Source: Apium graveolens (lineage: Eukaryota; Streptophyta; Magnoliopsida; Apiales; Apiaceae). Taken from it: 64,000 bases of DNA. Shown here piece by piece: positions 35,938-50,200 of this stretch (position 1 is its first letter; each line of letters starts with the position of its first letter). Position numbers and translations under genes: made by a program. The notes under the pieces were generated by a model. That model saw only the letters and a program-made list of their open reading frames with translations, did not search any database and was not told the DNA's origin. Location: NCBI RefSeq assembly GCF_009905375.1, contig NW_027420812.1:1-64000 (forward strand), read 5' to 3'.

Positions 35938-36558
35938 ATCCTAACAATTTTAGACTTTTCCATGCATCCAGATAAGTCACCAGGTCCACATGGGTTGGAC
36001 CCAGAATTTTTCAAACTTATTGGAATATTATTAGAAGATATGTTGTTCAATTTTGTCTGACTTTCTTTGATACAGAACATGAGAACATGGCCAAGGGAAC
36101 TAAATCTTACGCTTGTACATCTTATTTCCATTGTTAAATAAATGAAAAATATGAAAGATCTTCGACCTATCTCTCTTAATAATGTTCTGATGCGTATATT
36201 GTCTAAGGTTCTGGAGAATAAGTTGAAACTATGTTTAAATTCGATAGTGTCTAACAAACAGAGTACTTTTAATGAAGGGAGGCTATTAACTGATAATGCA
36301 ATGATTGCATTTGAAGTCATATGGGAAACAGGTCCTGGCTGGGTTAAAAATTGATATTTTTGAGGAATAAGATAGGTTAGAATGAAGATTTATTAAACAA
36401 ATGCTGCATAAATTTGGTTTCCTCTCGGCATGGATTTCTAGGATTATGACATGTGTTCAAAAAGTCTCATATAGTTTTGTACACAGTAGTGGAATTTTCG
36501 GTGATGTGCATTCGCAACGGTGACTTCGACATGGAGATCCAATCTCTCCCTACTTGTA
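35938..36558 (+). pseudogene. L1-type LINE reverse transcriptase fragment, unit B
   Basis: Same fragment as 15528-16150 with the same frameshifts, from DKSPGPHG to HGDPISPYL. Carries the short open piece 36142-36354. Confidence 0.8.
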
Positions 36559-36967
36559 AAAAATGGTGAGTACAAAATATAAGTGATATAAATGATAATT
36601 AAATAATTTTAATATATTTTTGTAAGGATTAATTATTTGTTGAAAACATATTCTCATTATAAAATCGTCACAAATGAAGTTACAAACTTATAATTTTTTG
36701 CATAAATGATTACTTTGTATAATTATTATAATATTTTTTAAAAAAAAAGAAAATTGACCAACTCTAATATAACCGGTAGATTCAAATTATAACAGAAAAC
36801 TATAAAGTTGGTATGAAATTTAACTAGTCATTTTCTACCATTTGTTAGTTAAAAAAAATGCTTAGTGGGCCCCTAATAGTCATTTGTTACCAAACTCCAT
36901 AGAAATGATGAATTACTTAAAACCTTGGCCAAACTTAGTAGAATATACTCCCGCCCATAACCCATGT
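36559..36967. other. AT-rich gap, unit B
   Basis: No gene or repeat recognised. Poly-A run near 36740 differs in length from A and C. Confidence 0.5.
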
Positions 36968-36972
36968 CATTT

Positions 36973-38419
36973 TGTTAGGAAATGAATAACACATAGAGGG
37001 GGGGTGAATGTGTTTTACTGTTTTTAGGCTTTTCTTGAATATTTTTGGTTGAGCAGAGTAAATTAATTCTTGTAGTGAAATGTGTTCATGCAGAATTTAA
37101 GCTTGCAGAAAATAAAGAACACAGATCTTCAAAACTCACTTAATTTTATATTAAAATTAAGACTGTTTTGCTACAAAATTTCTAGGCTCTTTGTTGATAA
37201 AGAGCTTAGCTTCTTCTTGAGAGTGTTACAAGAAATTTGATCTAAATTGTTACAACTGGCTAAAGGACCAGTGTTAACTTTATAACTTAGTTAACTGCTT
37301 GTTTATAAAGTGGATAATGAGATATGCTATTAGCTTTTCTAAACTGTCACTTGTCATTTCTATTTATAGAAAAGTAGATCTTCCATTTCTGGCTTAGCAT
37401 ATCTTTAGCATCCTGTGTTCACTTGATCTTCCTCTGTCAGTTAATCTTACCATTGATCTTGCACATTCTTCAAGCTGCTTTTTATAGACTTGTCAATCCA
37501 GCTGTTGGATTATTTGTTGATTGTTTATCTTGGATATTAAACTGATATGCAATTTTGTACTTTGAGATTGTACCTCGAGATCTCGAGTTTAGGTCTATAG
37601 AACACTTGACATCTCGATAAGTATATTGGCTTATCGAGATCTCTAGTACTCTATATTTAGTTGGCTTGTAGAGGTCTTCAGTTCTCTACAAGTGATTTTA
37701 GTCTTGTCGAGATCTCTATTCTTTACATCTTCACTTTGACTTATCGATAACTCTTAGTTCTCTAGTGGCTTCTTGACTTGTCGATATCTCAGAGTTCTAT
37801 GGTCAAATTAACTTGTCGATATCTCAGAGTTTTCTAGTGATCCTTACTTGTCGATATCTCTGAGTTCTCTAGTGAATTTTGACTTATCGATATCACTGAG
37901 TTCTCTAGTGGAACTTGACTTATCGATAACTCAGAGTTCTCTAATGAATGTAGACTTGTCGATAACTCTGAGTTCTCTAGTGAAGAAATGACTTGTCGAT
38001 ATCTCTAATCTTCATGTCTTTAATTTGGCTTGTCGATATCTTTCTGAGTTCTCTAGTAGCTTTCCTGAGTTCTCTAGTAGCTTTCCTGACTTCTCGATAA
38101 GCCATTCTGGAGATCTCGAATGACTTCTCTATAACATTAAATCTGTGACTTGTAGAGATCTTAACTTAGAGTATTTTTCTCCAAAACAGATTTATTCAAC
38201 TCCAAGCTTCTTCAAAATTCTTCTGAGGCATGATCTTCTTTATCTTCTTCCAGATAGAATCCTTATGCTTGATACTGTTTTAGGAAAAAGACTCCAGTCT
38301 GCTCCTTTGCATTTTTACAGACTTTAAGTGTTGCAAGTACAAAATATAAATTAAGATAACAATAAAAGGTTGACAAAATATCTTAGTCTTGTTAAAGTAC
38401 ATGCATGTTTTTTACAACA
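36973..38419. mobile_element. Solo LTR with CATTT target-site duplication, unit B
   Basis: TGTT..AACA ends; CATTT at 36968-36972 and 38420-38424. Shorter than in A and C because of single-base losses in T and A runs and a ~9-bp gap near 38367 (AACTTACTTAGG in A and C reduced). Confidence 0.85.
37739..38012 (+). repeat. 36-bp minisatellite inside solo LTR, unit B
   Basis: Same array as in unit A; one unit has lost an A (CCTTACTTG for CCTTAACTTG). Confidence 0.78.
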
Positions 38420-38424
38420 CATTT

Positions 38425-39530
38425 TAACTTTTTTCATGTAAAATTCATAATGTTACATATCTGTTTAAAATATTTATTTTTTGAATTAAAGTTTAATATT
38501 TATAATTTTATTCAAAAAAGAAATTCGAAAAGTAATTTGTGAACATATCCTCTTTATTCATCTTAAAATAATAATGGAATTATATTTTGATACATATTTG
38601 ACAAAATAATATCTTTTTGTACTAGTACGCCTTTTGTGCTTGTCACTGGTAGCAAGAAAATACAAAGTCGGTTCACGTTGCCGGTTTCCATTTCCTACTA
38701 ACCTTGTGGAAAGACCCAAAATTTATTAGAAAACTTTTTATTGAAAATTTTGAGTTATAAAGCATGTTTATAAATATAAGCATGGTTTACAATAATAAAT
38801 TTTTATTACAATTGAAATTAATAAAAGTTTTGATTATAATTACGTCAAAGTACATATGGTCAAGTCAAACAACTTATATGCTAGACACCATGAGTTGTAT
38901 TTCTCATGGAATGTCTTCCCAATCTAGATTTTTCCCAATCAACCAGTGGATGAAATATGGTATATGTAATTTTACCCACAATTTAGTGTCATTTTATATT
39001 TTCAAATCAAATTGAGTAATAATTAAATAAAAATCAACAATCATATTATCATTCACTTTAATTCTTATGTTTAAATAAACAAAGAAATTAGTAATATTTT
39101 TAAAAATCTTATCATATTTCAAATACGTATAAATTGTTTGTCAAAAAATTTTGTATCGTATCTTATACCTCTAGAAATTCAATTTGATTAATATTGTTAT
39201 GTAAACATTAATTTGTACATGACAATTAATTTCTACATTATACCGGCATGTTTTTAGACTTAAATCTATTGTAATAGTAATATTATCATTGTTAGTAAGA
39301 GTTGTAGTTGTACATATATTATTGTTAATTGAGGTCAGTATGTGATTTATATATAATCAAATTTAAATTTTCGATAAAATATCATTTTTAAGTTATGTTT
39401 TTTATACAATACTTACGACTTAATTTTTACAATGTCATTTTATTTACCATACAAAATAAATAGGGTAATACTTATTTAGACTTGTACATCCACAATCCAA
39501 TTAATTATATAATACATGGAGCACACTATG
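38425..39530. other. AT-rich spacer, unit B
   Basis: No gene seen. Carries several one-base losses relative to 18026-19139 and 58829-59945. Confidence 0.5.
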
Positions 39531-39554
39531 TTGAATCAAAAATTTGAACTATAT

Positions 39555-39628
39555 TGGGCTCACTGAAACCTATTATATACAATTGGGCCTCCAAAATAGA
39601 GAAAATAAAAAATGTAGGTAAACCCTAA
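39555..39628 (+). promoter_or_regulatory. Promoter-like cluster upstream of Argonaute copy C
   Basis: TGGGCT at 39555-39560, TGGGCC at 39594-39599, AAACCCTAA at 39620-39628; one base closer together than in the other two copies. Confidence 0.45.
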
Positions 39629-40548
39629 TATAACCACAAGACGGCCGACTTAAAAACAAAATAAACTTGTACATGGCTATGAAATAGTGTTTTGATATTA
39701 TTTATATTTTGTGTGAAAGAGTGTTTTGGTGATGTAAGGTTAAACACATCTTCAAATGAATTGGTGCAGGATTAAGTGGACAAGATTTGGAGATTATCAT
39801 GAATTGATGTTGTTTAACAGGGTAAGGTAATAATTTATATTTTCCTATTTCTTCATTTCCCTTTCTTAAGTGTTTTTTGCACAAACTTTTGTTAAAAAAT
39901 TAAAATACTGCAATAAGTATCCCATTTTTCTTGTATATATTGATGTGGATTGACATGAAATGCCATTTGTATTTGTTTTTAAATGATCTTGATATCAAGA
40001 ATTATCCCTTTCAAGATTATATGTCAAATTTAAGAAAAAGAATTTAGTTACATTTGTAATAACTTTTTTGTTCCTCATAAATAATCAAATACATGATATA
40101 CTAAAAAAATGAAAATTATAGATAAGAAGCCCAAATATTATTTATATTTTATCTTCATATTATTTGATTACACTATTAATTTATTTTATGTTTCTGTGTG
40201 AAAAAATTTTAGAGACATATGCAGAGGAATTATATTTTTCTTGCTATTTGCAACAAGTTCCACAAACAATGAAGAAAGTGTTCCAAGTCCCTTCTTTTTC
40301 TCCTCTTCATCAATCTACTTGTGTAAGCTTTCTTTGTTCTTTTTTAACTTTTACTACGCAAATATATAGCATAAATATAGATAGTACAAGTGAAGCCCCA
40401 TCACTATTTAACTTTATATTACATGACACATGGTTGAAAATGAGATTTCTTACTTGATAAAGATGTAGGCTCTATTTGGGACAAATTATAGTGTTGTAAA
40501 AACTTATATTTCAATACATAAACAGGTAGGCAGGCTAACCATTTTCAG
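39629..40548 (+). other. Probable 5' part of Argonaute copy C (uncertain exons)
   Basis: CEKILETYAEEL recurs at about 40196-40231. Otherwise as in the B copy: no confident exon structure. Confidence 0.35.
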
Positions 40549-41981
40549 CCATAAGCTTATATTTGAATGGAGCTGACACTGAAAAAGTTTAAGATGCACT
40601 GAGGGTGCTTGACATTGTCTTGAGACAGCAAGCGACTAAAGGTATCCAGACGACCAGAACTAATTAAGAAACTTGCACTTTGAAATGATGCATTGCTTAC
40701 TGTTATGAATGTGGAATATACAGGGATTAGCCTTTTGGTGAGGCAGTCATTTTTCCATGACGACTCTAGGATGCTTACTATGTATTGGAGGAGGGGTTTC
40801 TGCTTGTCGTGGTCTCCATTCTAGTTTTCGTCCTACTCAGGGAGGATTGTCACTCAATTTAGGTAAGGATGCTATATTTTCTTCTGCCTAACCCCGTTTT
40901 CAAGATTATATATCTAAAACACTTATTTCACTTGACTCCCTTATTTCACTTGATGCCCACTTACTCATTCATTTTTTCAGACGTGTCAACGACCATGATC
41001 CTTACTCCTGGGCCTGTAATGGATTTCCTGAGAGCCAATCAGGGTATACAGGATGCTCGTAGAATAGACTGGATTAAGGTAATTCATGAAATGACACCTG
41101 AAAAACCTGCATTGTGCTTCTTCTTATGTGTCTATTAAATTGTGCTTTTACAAATGCAACAGGCCAAGAAAATGCTGAGAAACATGAGAGTCAAGGCCAC
41201 GCATAGCAACCGAGAATTTAAGATAAAAGGGTTGAGTGAGAAGCCTTGCAATGAGCTATAGTAAGATGTTTAATTTTTTTAATTCATCCTTTTCTAATGT
41301 TCAAAATGAAGAGGCATGTCTGTATATTGATTCTCACTTTGTTTCTTTCTGTTTGAAGTTTCACATTCAAAGAAAAACCTGGAGATATCGGTAGTCGTGG
41401 TGAAGTGAAGCCTAAGGAGATTACAGTTTATGAATACTTTAGAAGACATCTGAATTTGGAACTTAGAACTTCTGTGTACTTTCCGTGCCTTGATGTTGGT
41501 AAACCCAGCAAACCTATTTATCTCCCATTGGAAGTGAGTAAACATGATTGAGATATTTTTGCATATTCTAGTTTCTTTATCTTCTAATTTTGTTTTTACT
41601 TGAAGCGATTGATTTTTTGCCTGTTGTAATTTTTAGTTTTGTAGCCTGGTCTCCCTTCAGCGATATACAAAATCACTATCTTCTGTGCAAATAGCCTCTT
41701 TAGTGGAAAAGTCCAGGCAGGGACCTCTGGAGAGAAAAGAAGTTGTTACTGATGTAAAATTTCTCCGAATATTTAAATTTTCAAGTTTTGGTTATTATTT
41801 CTCATTGTAGCTCTTTAGTTCATTTTTTTTAAAATATAATTTTTATAATTGATCAATGCACTTCCATTTTCAGTCTATGAAAAAGTATCGGTATGATGAA
41901 GATCCTCTCTTATATGCTTGCGGCATATCTATGGAGAAACAGCTTACCAAATTTGTTGGTCGTGTCCTTACTGCACCAAAG
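40549..41981 (+). pseudogene. AGO6-like Argonaute fragment, copy C
   Basis: Exons 40549-40641, 40724-40862, 40981-41078, 41163-41260, 41359-41533, 41637-41753 and 41874-41981. The last five are identical in frame to copy B, with Arg restored in VEKSRQG. The first two have one-base changes: a lost A before the donor at 40642, a gained T in GGATTAGCC, and an extra T in ACTATGTATTGG. These lie in an indel-rich patch and may be consensus errors. The shared TAA of the first exon is present. Confidence 0.86.
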
Positions 41982-42028
41982 GTATTTTTGTTTCTCCTGT
42001 ATATAGTTATGGTTTTTCTTGAATCAAG

Positions 42029-42731
42029 TAGTAATATTGTTAGTGGTGGCATTGGTGGCGGTTATTTTACTAGTCCAATTGGTGGCACTAGTAGCCGTAA
42101 TCTTAGTAGCGGAATTGGTGGTGGCATTGTTGGTGGTGAAGTTCGTGCTAACTTAAGCGGTGTCATTGGTGGTAACTTTAATAATGGCATCAGCGGTGGT
42201 AGCATTGGTGGTATATTGGGTAGTCTTAGTAGTGGCATTGGTGGTAGCATGACTAGCATCTTTAGTGGTTACATTGGTGGTACTAGAGACGATAATATTG
42301 GTAGTGGATTTGGTGGCATTGATGGTGACATTGGTCGTGGTGCTCTTATTAGTGCAATTGGTGGCATTGGAAGCAGTAATTTTAGTAGGAGAATTAGTGG
42401 TGGTATTGTTGGTGTTGGTCTTGAAATTCGTGCTAGTTTAAGCAGTTCCATTCATGGCCACTTTAATGATGGTATTACAGGTGGTACAATTGATGGTATA
42501 TTGGTTAGTCTTAGTAGTTGCATTGGTGGTGGCATTGGTGGTAACATTGCTGGTAGCTTTAGTGGTGGCATGGCTAGTTGCCATAGTGATAGCATTAGTG
42601 GTATATTGGTTAGTCTTAATAGTGGCAACGGTGGTAGCATTACTGGTAGATTAAGTGGAAACATTGGTGATCGCATGGCTGGTAGCTTTAGTGGTAGCAC
42701 TGGTTATATGTTCGGTAATATTTGGAGGTAG
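42029..42731 (+). repeat. Gly/Ser/Ile-rich coding-like repeat, copy C
   Basis: Identical in translation to copy B: one 291-codon open frame at 41856-42731 from the last Argonaute exon through the repeat. Confidence 0.7.
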
Positions 42732-43880
42732 TGGTTTTAGTTATTGTCTTGGTGCCAGTTCTATTGGCATATTAGCATCGCTAATGGTGAAAACCTTGAT
42801 AGTGGTGGTATTGGTGGTAGTGCTTTAAATATGAGTGGTGGCGCTGGTAACATTAACCCGCCTTACAGTGTTGAGCAAATACCTTCACATCGACATCAAT
42901 ATCAACATTATCCTAATAATTCCTTGGAACTCATGATGTGGCTTTTTCTAATTTGGTTGCTTGTGTTACTCTCAACTCTACTATCACTTTTACAGAGGCA
43001 GGAGATGTACTTCCCAAAAGCAGCTCAGGTTCTCCAAGAAGTTCAGAAAACTTACGCTCTTTAAGTGACCCTACAAATGATTCATCTCTTACAAAATTGT
43101 ATCATAAAATCCATATTTGGAGTGGTACCTCAATTAGATTAGTAATTAGATTTTTGTTCATACTTTCACTAAACAATTATGAAAAATATTACAATTCTCA
43201 AACCCACAAAAGTATAGGTAATACAATTGACTGTTTGGCGGTTTCTATTTTTCGAATTTAATTCATGAACATTACTAATAGTTTTTAAGTAATGATCTAA
43301 TATAACAATGAATTGTGGTTAATGTCCATAGCATCAATGATAAATAGCACATATATTATTGGCATGTATCATGTAATCACATGATATATATATATATATA
43401 TATTTTGGTAACCTAGTAACTACATAAAACTACAGATGTCCATCCAAATAAACTGTAATATACCATTTTATATGTTATGCCGTCAAACAATTGTATGCAT
43501 GTATTTAATGAGAAAATAATATTGTGTAAAAATAATGTTCTATTAAATAATTATGTTTTGACTTAGTATTCTATTAAAAATCATCTTCTTAATAAATTAC
43601 TATTGCTATGTAAAAAGGTATGGTTATGGAAAAAGTGGAAAATTTGTAAATCATTTTAAAAACATAATAAATATTTTAAATATGTGTCTTTCATCCGTAT
43701 AAAAGAATAATTTTTGAAATTTAAAAAATAATAAAAAGATAAAAAATAAGGAAATGAGTTCCTTAAGAAAAAGAACAAAAAAAATTCAATTAGTTCATAA
43801 CATGTGGTTATTATTAAAAGTTACTAGTTTCTATAATCTTCCTCTAAAATTAGTTATTAACAAGTGATTATTATTAAAAC
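42732..43880. other. AT-rich spacer with TA microsatellite, unit C
   Basis: As in unit B, with (AT)10 at about 43384-43403 and slightly shorter A runs near 43530 and 43790. No gene recognised. Confidence 0.6.
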
Positions 43881-44832
43881 TGAAATTCGATGGCTCAATA
43901 AATAATATAATAATCTAACTGTCAAGGCAAATGGGACAGTCCCTTTACAAATGAGACAATGAATGGGACAGTCTCAATTAACTGCAGAAATTGAAATGCT
44001 GAAATAAGAAATGCAGAATGCTGAAAACTGAAAAGTAAAAACACCGAAAGTTTTCACTTGGTTCGGCCCCTACACCTTGTCTATGGCCTACATCCAAGTC
44101 CTCATGCCAACTAGCATAGAGAATGTATTATATCCACTTAAAACAAAGTACTTACAAACTTTCCTTGATTACAAACTTGGCCCACTTGAAAGAAACCTTT
44201 CCCTAGCACACAGCTACCTAGCGCAAAGCTACTTGGCCTTCCTGTTGTAATCAAACTCCCACAACCCGGGACAAGTGATATAATACACCTTTCAGATACA
44301 AGAATATAATATGAAAGTTTACAACTCAAACTAGGCTTCTTGTTTACTGGATATGTATCTCGGGTATAGAACAAGAAGGAGTTTTCAGATAATGAAAGAT
44401 TGACGTGAAAGCGTTAGTCACAAATCTGAGATAATGAGTTGTATTTATACGCAAAGTTCTAACAGATTTATTTTCAAACAAAGGATAAGATAGATAAGAT
44501 TTGAAAGCAAGTTTGTTTGAAAATATTTGAATGAAACTTGAGAAACTAATCTGTTAGTTATTTAAAAAAGATAAACTAAGTAAAAGATAAGTCTTGAAAG
44601 ATTCAAACTTAGTTTATAAGATAGGATGGGTTTGTTTGAAATAAGGTTTATCCAGATAAACAAGATTTACACAAACCCTAACAACCTAATACTAGACCTG
44701 CGGGATAAACTCTTGAAAGAGCTGCTGCAATCTGATAAGCAATGTTGAATCAGTCTTGTTGCATTATTCCATTCTGTTTATCTGCATTCTGTTGTTGAAA
44801 GATCTTATCATCATAAACCCCAACAATTAACA
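43881..44832 (-). repeat. Copia LTR, left (3' LTR), unit C
   Basis: 952 bp; I see no difference from the unit B left LTR. Flanked by AAAAC. Confidence 0.8.
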
Positions 44833-44845
44833 TTCTCCCCCTTTT
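44833..44845 (-). promoter_or_regulatory. Polypurine tract, unit C
   Basis: AAAAGGGGGAGAA on the - strand against the 3' LTR. Confidence 0.7.
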
Positions 44846-45258
44846 ATGATGATGACAAATTGTTCCCCCTAACAAAAAACACTTAAAGCTCCTGGAGGTA
44901 GAAAATTAGCAACAACCGAAAATAACAAGTATAATATGAATGCAACAATATGAATGAAACAGTAAGAAATGTTAAGGATGAATGAGACAATATGCATATA
45001 AGATATGAAACACACAAATGAGACAATCTCAATTATATATAAAACTAAGAAACCCAAAGAACAACCCACCCATTCAACCAGGGTGTCCAGTTGTCTTTTA
45101 AAATAATTAAAATCATTCATCAATCATCAAACAATCTCAAACAAGCATCATAGTCTTAAAAACAAGAAACCACATAGAAGAACCAAAGTCTTAAAACTTT
45201 AAACAAAACCACAGAAACATGCATCCAGAATTTCTCCCCCTTCATCATCGTAAAAGGC

Positions 45259-46886
45259 TTAGTCTGAATCATCATCAATGTTGACTGGAGCCTTCCCTTT
45301 TCCTTTGCCCGAGCCCGAAGCTTTATCCTTGGCAGATGGAAAGATAGGAGTAGAACCATATTCTGAGAAAAGCTTATCAAAAGCATCTTGAGCTGGTGCC
45401 TTTCCGTCCCGTTCACGAAGCCAGTCAAAGATCTTTTCTTTGTATTCTTCTCTGGTCATGCCGAAAACCGAAGGTGGAGGGATGGCAGGAAGTGGCAGAG
45501 GAGAAGTGATTTTTTCTAAAGTACAATCGTCAATCCAGTCTCGTTTCTTATGCCAGTACATCTTACTCTTGTCCTGCATAGCGTACAGCTGCTGTGACAC
45601 AAACTTCGTCTCGGACCCAAGCTTGAAAAATAACTTTACAAATTCTTTTTCCCAGGCCTTGGCAGAGGAAATCATCCCTTCTTGTAGAGTCCCAAACTCA
45701 AAGTCTATTGTTTTGGCCAACTTGACATCAGAAGCATGCAAAACAGATAGCTTTGCATTGATTGAATCCAAGGAAGAATAAACAAACTTACGAAATAACT
45801 CAAACGAAGCATGCATCATACTAACCTGTGAGGTTAGCGAACCCAAAGTCTCAACAGACGTAAAGTGTTGATTAAGATTAGCCAAAGCGGCAGAATTTTC
45901 ATTGAATTTAATCAACAATGAATTAAGCAGAGTATTTGTAGGCTGATCAAAGGGGTCTGAGGTATAGTTTGGGGATTTTGGAAGTCCACCAACGTGCCTA
46001 TGAGTTTCATCAAAAAACAATTTATTTGACTCCGAAACAAATAAATTATTTGCTGTTAAAACAGACAAATCAAACAACGTACTAATTTTCTCAGATTGAA
46101 CAGAAGAAACAGAGACACAAAAATACCGAAACACTTTAGACAATAGTGCAGGATAAGGCAAGTGCATCGACTCATGAGTCGAGCAATGGTGCATATTTTT
46201 GATAATCAGGGAAGACACATCACAAGGAACCTTTTTGACAAACATAGAAATTAAAATCGAATCTTGAAAAGTGATTCGATCTCGACCACTTTTACGAGGC
46301 AACAAATTTGTATGAACAGTTTAAAAACCAAAAGAGAGAGTGGAGTTAAATCTGATACCGATGGTTTTATGGAAACATCAACAAAGTTCTCGCCAACAAT
46401 AGCTTTGAGTTGTTCCTTATAATGAATCCCCGGAACATCAACAAACGCCTGGTATGTTGGGAAAGTACACACCCCTTGATCTGACAAGCCTCCAATTCTG
46501 CCAAGAGCATCAGCCTTGAAAATGACAGGAGTTCCTCGAACATTGAAAAACACAATGCCTTCTGAAAGCAATTGAAAATTTGTATAGAACTCACGGACAA
46601 GCTCTGGGTATATAACTTCTTCCGGTGACAATAGCGATTCACACCCTTGGAACTTGAACAAATCATACACGCCAACTCGGGTTAACAACTCAATATCACA
46701 AATCCGCTCTTTAAGAATAAGCTTTGTTAAGATTTTGGAGCCGCTTTCTTTTGCATGTCAGTCGAACGAATCAGGAGATGCTTCACTTGACGCTTTGGAA
46801 ACAACGGTAGCAACACGACCACGCTTCGAACCAGACGGACCAGCGGTCGGGGTTTGATTAGCGGTGGATCTCGAACGACGGGCCAT
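45259..46886 (-). pseudogene. Extra retroelement ORF, unit C left
   Basis: Same breaks as in unit B left: a TGA after SFD near the N-terminus and a one-base loss between 46688-46251 and 46305-45259. One Gly to Asp change in the RDWIxDC segment. Confidence 0.58.
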
Positions 46887-47291
46887 TGGAGGGAAGTTTT
46901 AGGGTTAAGAGAGAAAAGGAGAGGATTTTGAAAGAGAGTGAAAGAGTAGAATGAAGAAAACGAAAAGATTAAGAAAGAGGATTTAAAAAGAAGTAGGAAC
47001 TGAAGAGTTAGATATGGAAGAGGAAGTGAACAGGTGCAAGACAGAAGTGATGTATTGAAAGAACAATACATGCACGAAAAATGAGGAAGTGTTAAATCTA
47101 ATCAAAATATATCCTAAATCTATTGGCAATAAACATGCAACAACACACGGACTAAAAAGTAAAAAAAAATACTAATAATTATACAAACAGATAAACAAAC
47201 GTAACAAACAAATAAGCACATGTAACAGTTAATAATTAATCATTAAAAATAAAAATTAATTACATAAAATTACACAAAATCACGTAATAAA

Positions 47292-50200
47292 TTAGAGAGA
47301 ACACATACCTAATTCAGGACGCATTATACAAAATCTATCTTCAGCTAAGGGCTCAGTGGAGATATCTGCGCGCTGTTTCCCAGTAGATATATAAATAAGC
47401 TCTATATTACCTTTAGAAACATTATCTCGTAGGAAATGGTGACGAACATCAATATGCTTAGTACGAGAATGCATGACAGGATTATTAGAGATATTAATTG
47501 CAGAGGTATTATCACAATAAATAGGAATATTTGAGTAAGAAATACCAAAATCCTGCAATGTTTGTTGCATCCACAAAATTTGAGCACAACAACTTCCAGC
47601 TGCAATGTACTCTCCTTCAGCTGTAGAAAGAGCTACTGAAGTTTGCTTTTTACTATATCATGCAACTAAACAATCTCCTAAAAATTCACAAGCACCACTT
47701 GTGCTTTTTCTATCAACCTGTGACCCTGCATAGTCAGCATCTGAAAAACCGATTAAGTCAAAGGAAGAGGAGCTTGGATAAAATAATCCCAAGTCACTCG
47801 TACCTTTTAAATATTTAAAAATACGTTTAACGGCATTCAAATGAGATTCTTTAGGTTGAGATTGAAAACGAGCATACAAGCATACACTATACATAATGTC
47901 AGGTCGAGAGGCAGTTAAATATAACAATAAACCAATCATACCTCGAAATTTAGTGACATCTACAGGTGTACCTTGTTCATCTTTTGAAAGCTTAACTGAA
48001 GTACTCATCGGAGTTGATTTAGGTGTGACATGATCAAGTACAAATCTTTTAAGTAAATCCTTAATGTAATCAGAAAACCACTTACACGGAGATTCGTTAG
48101 AAGATCCAAATACTATATCATCAACATAAACTTAAACTAAAATAAAGTTATCACGTTTATGAAAAATAAAGAGAGTTGGATCGAGTGTACCGCGAATGAA
48201 ACCATTGTTCACGAGAAACTGACTGAGACGCTCATTCCAATAACGAGGAGACTGTCTCAATCCATAGACAGATTTCTTAAACGTATAAACATAGTTAGGG
48301 TACTTCTCATGAATAAAACCCGGAGGCTGCTTCACGTAGACTTCTTCCTTGAGATAGCCATTTAGAAAAGCGCTCTTGACATCCATCTGATAAAGCTTGA
48401 ATTTCTTGTAAGCTGCAAAAGCCATTAAGATTCGAATAGCTTCTAAACGAGCTACTGGAGCATATCTCTTGTCGTAATCGATTCCTTCATGTTGGTTGTA
48501 TCCCTGAGCAACCAAACGAGCTTTATTTCGAATAATGTTGCCATCTTCATCCTTCTTATTCGTGAAAACCCAACGAGTACCAATGATCTTGACATCTTGA
48601 GGAGGTGGGACGAGTTCCCAAACATCACAACGCTCGAACTGGTTCAATTCCTCCTGCATTGCAACAGACCAGTGTTCATCTGCAACTGCTTCTTGAGCAT
48701 TCTTTGGTTCGAATTCAGCAACAAAAGCACAGAATGCACACAGATTGTGAAATCTGCTTCGAGTAGAAATCCCTTGATCTAAATCAGTAAGAAGATTATT
48801 TGGTGGATGATTCTTCACAGTCCTAGAAGACTTCTGAAGTTGAATATTACTCATCTCTTCCTCATTAGAATTGTCTGCCTGGAAATGAATAGGAGTTGTC
48901 TCATTCAAAAGAGACTGCCTTATTTCCGCTTGTGAAGATTTGTCCGGAGGAGTGACAGAATTAACATTTGAAACACTATCAGGAGTCTTTGGAGAGCCAG
49001 AAGATTCATCTGAAGCTTGAGTAGATCCTGAAGAATTATCGGAAGACTGAGATGGACCTGGAGAGTCTTGACTGTTCGACTTCTCAGAATGAGACTGCCT
49101 CTTTTCAAAATGAGACTATCTTATTTGGGAATGAGATGATAGATCTGCAGTGTCTTCATCAATTTGAGATATATTCCTTGAGGATTCATTAAAAGCAATA
49201 TTGATGGATTCTTCTACTTTATTCTTGACAGAATTATAAACACGATAAGCCTTGCTTGTTGTAGAATATCCCAAGAAAATTCCTTCCGTAGATTTCGCAT
49301 CAAACTTGCCTCGATTATTCTGATTATCTAAAATAAAACACTTGGAACCAAATACTCAAAAATAACTAATGTTAGGAGTCCTTTTCTTAAGCAATTCATA
49401 CGGAGTTTTAAGCAAAATAGGACGAATAAGTACTCTATTTAAAATATAACAGGAAGTGTGTACCGCTTTAGCCCAAAATTTTCTTGGAAGCTTACTCTCA
49501 TGCAGTAGAGTTCGGGCAGTTTCCTGTAAAGTCCTGTTCTTGCGTTCTACTACTCCGTTCTGCTGAGGAGTTCGAGGAGCTTAGAATTCATGAGTAATTC
49601 CTCTCAATTTGCAGAAGGTTATGAAATCCTTCTCGAATTCACCTCCATGATCACTACGAATAGTCTTGAACTTAAATGAATACTTAGTCTCAAGGTTAGT
49701 AATAAGATCCTTAAACTCAACAAAAGCTTCATCCTTAGTTCGTAAAAATAATACCCAAATAAAGCGAGAATAATCATCAACTATAACAAAAGCATAATTC
49801 TTACCTCCCAAACTTACATACCTTTCTGGACCAAAAAGATCTAGATGAAGAAGCTGCAAAGGAACAGAAGTTCATACTTTATTCTTAGCTATAAAAGAAG
49901 TTTTCACCTGTTTTCCAAGTTGGCAAGCTGTACAAGGTTCTGTTTTCTTGTACTTCAGCTTTGGTAGACCTCGGACCAGATCATGAGAAGATATCTTTCG
50001 AAGAAGATCCATGTGAACATGACCTAGACGTCGATGCCAAAGATTCTGCTGATCTTGAACAGTAGCAAGACAAATTTCCTCCTGTTGTTCATCAAAATCT
50101 AACACAAAAATATTTCCTTTCCTCTTGGCAACTAAAGCATCGCAGATGAGAGAGAGACGAGAGATTGGTAAATTTTTGAAATATAGTTTAGGCGCTTATC

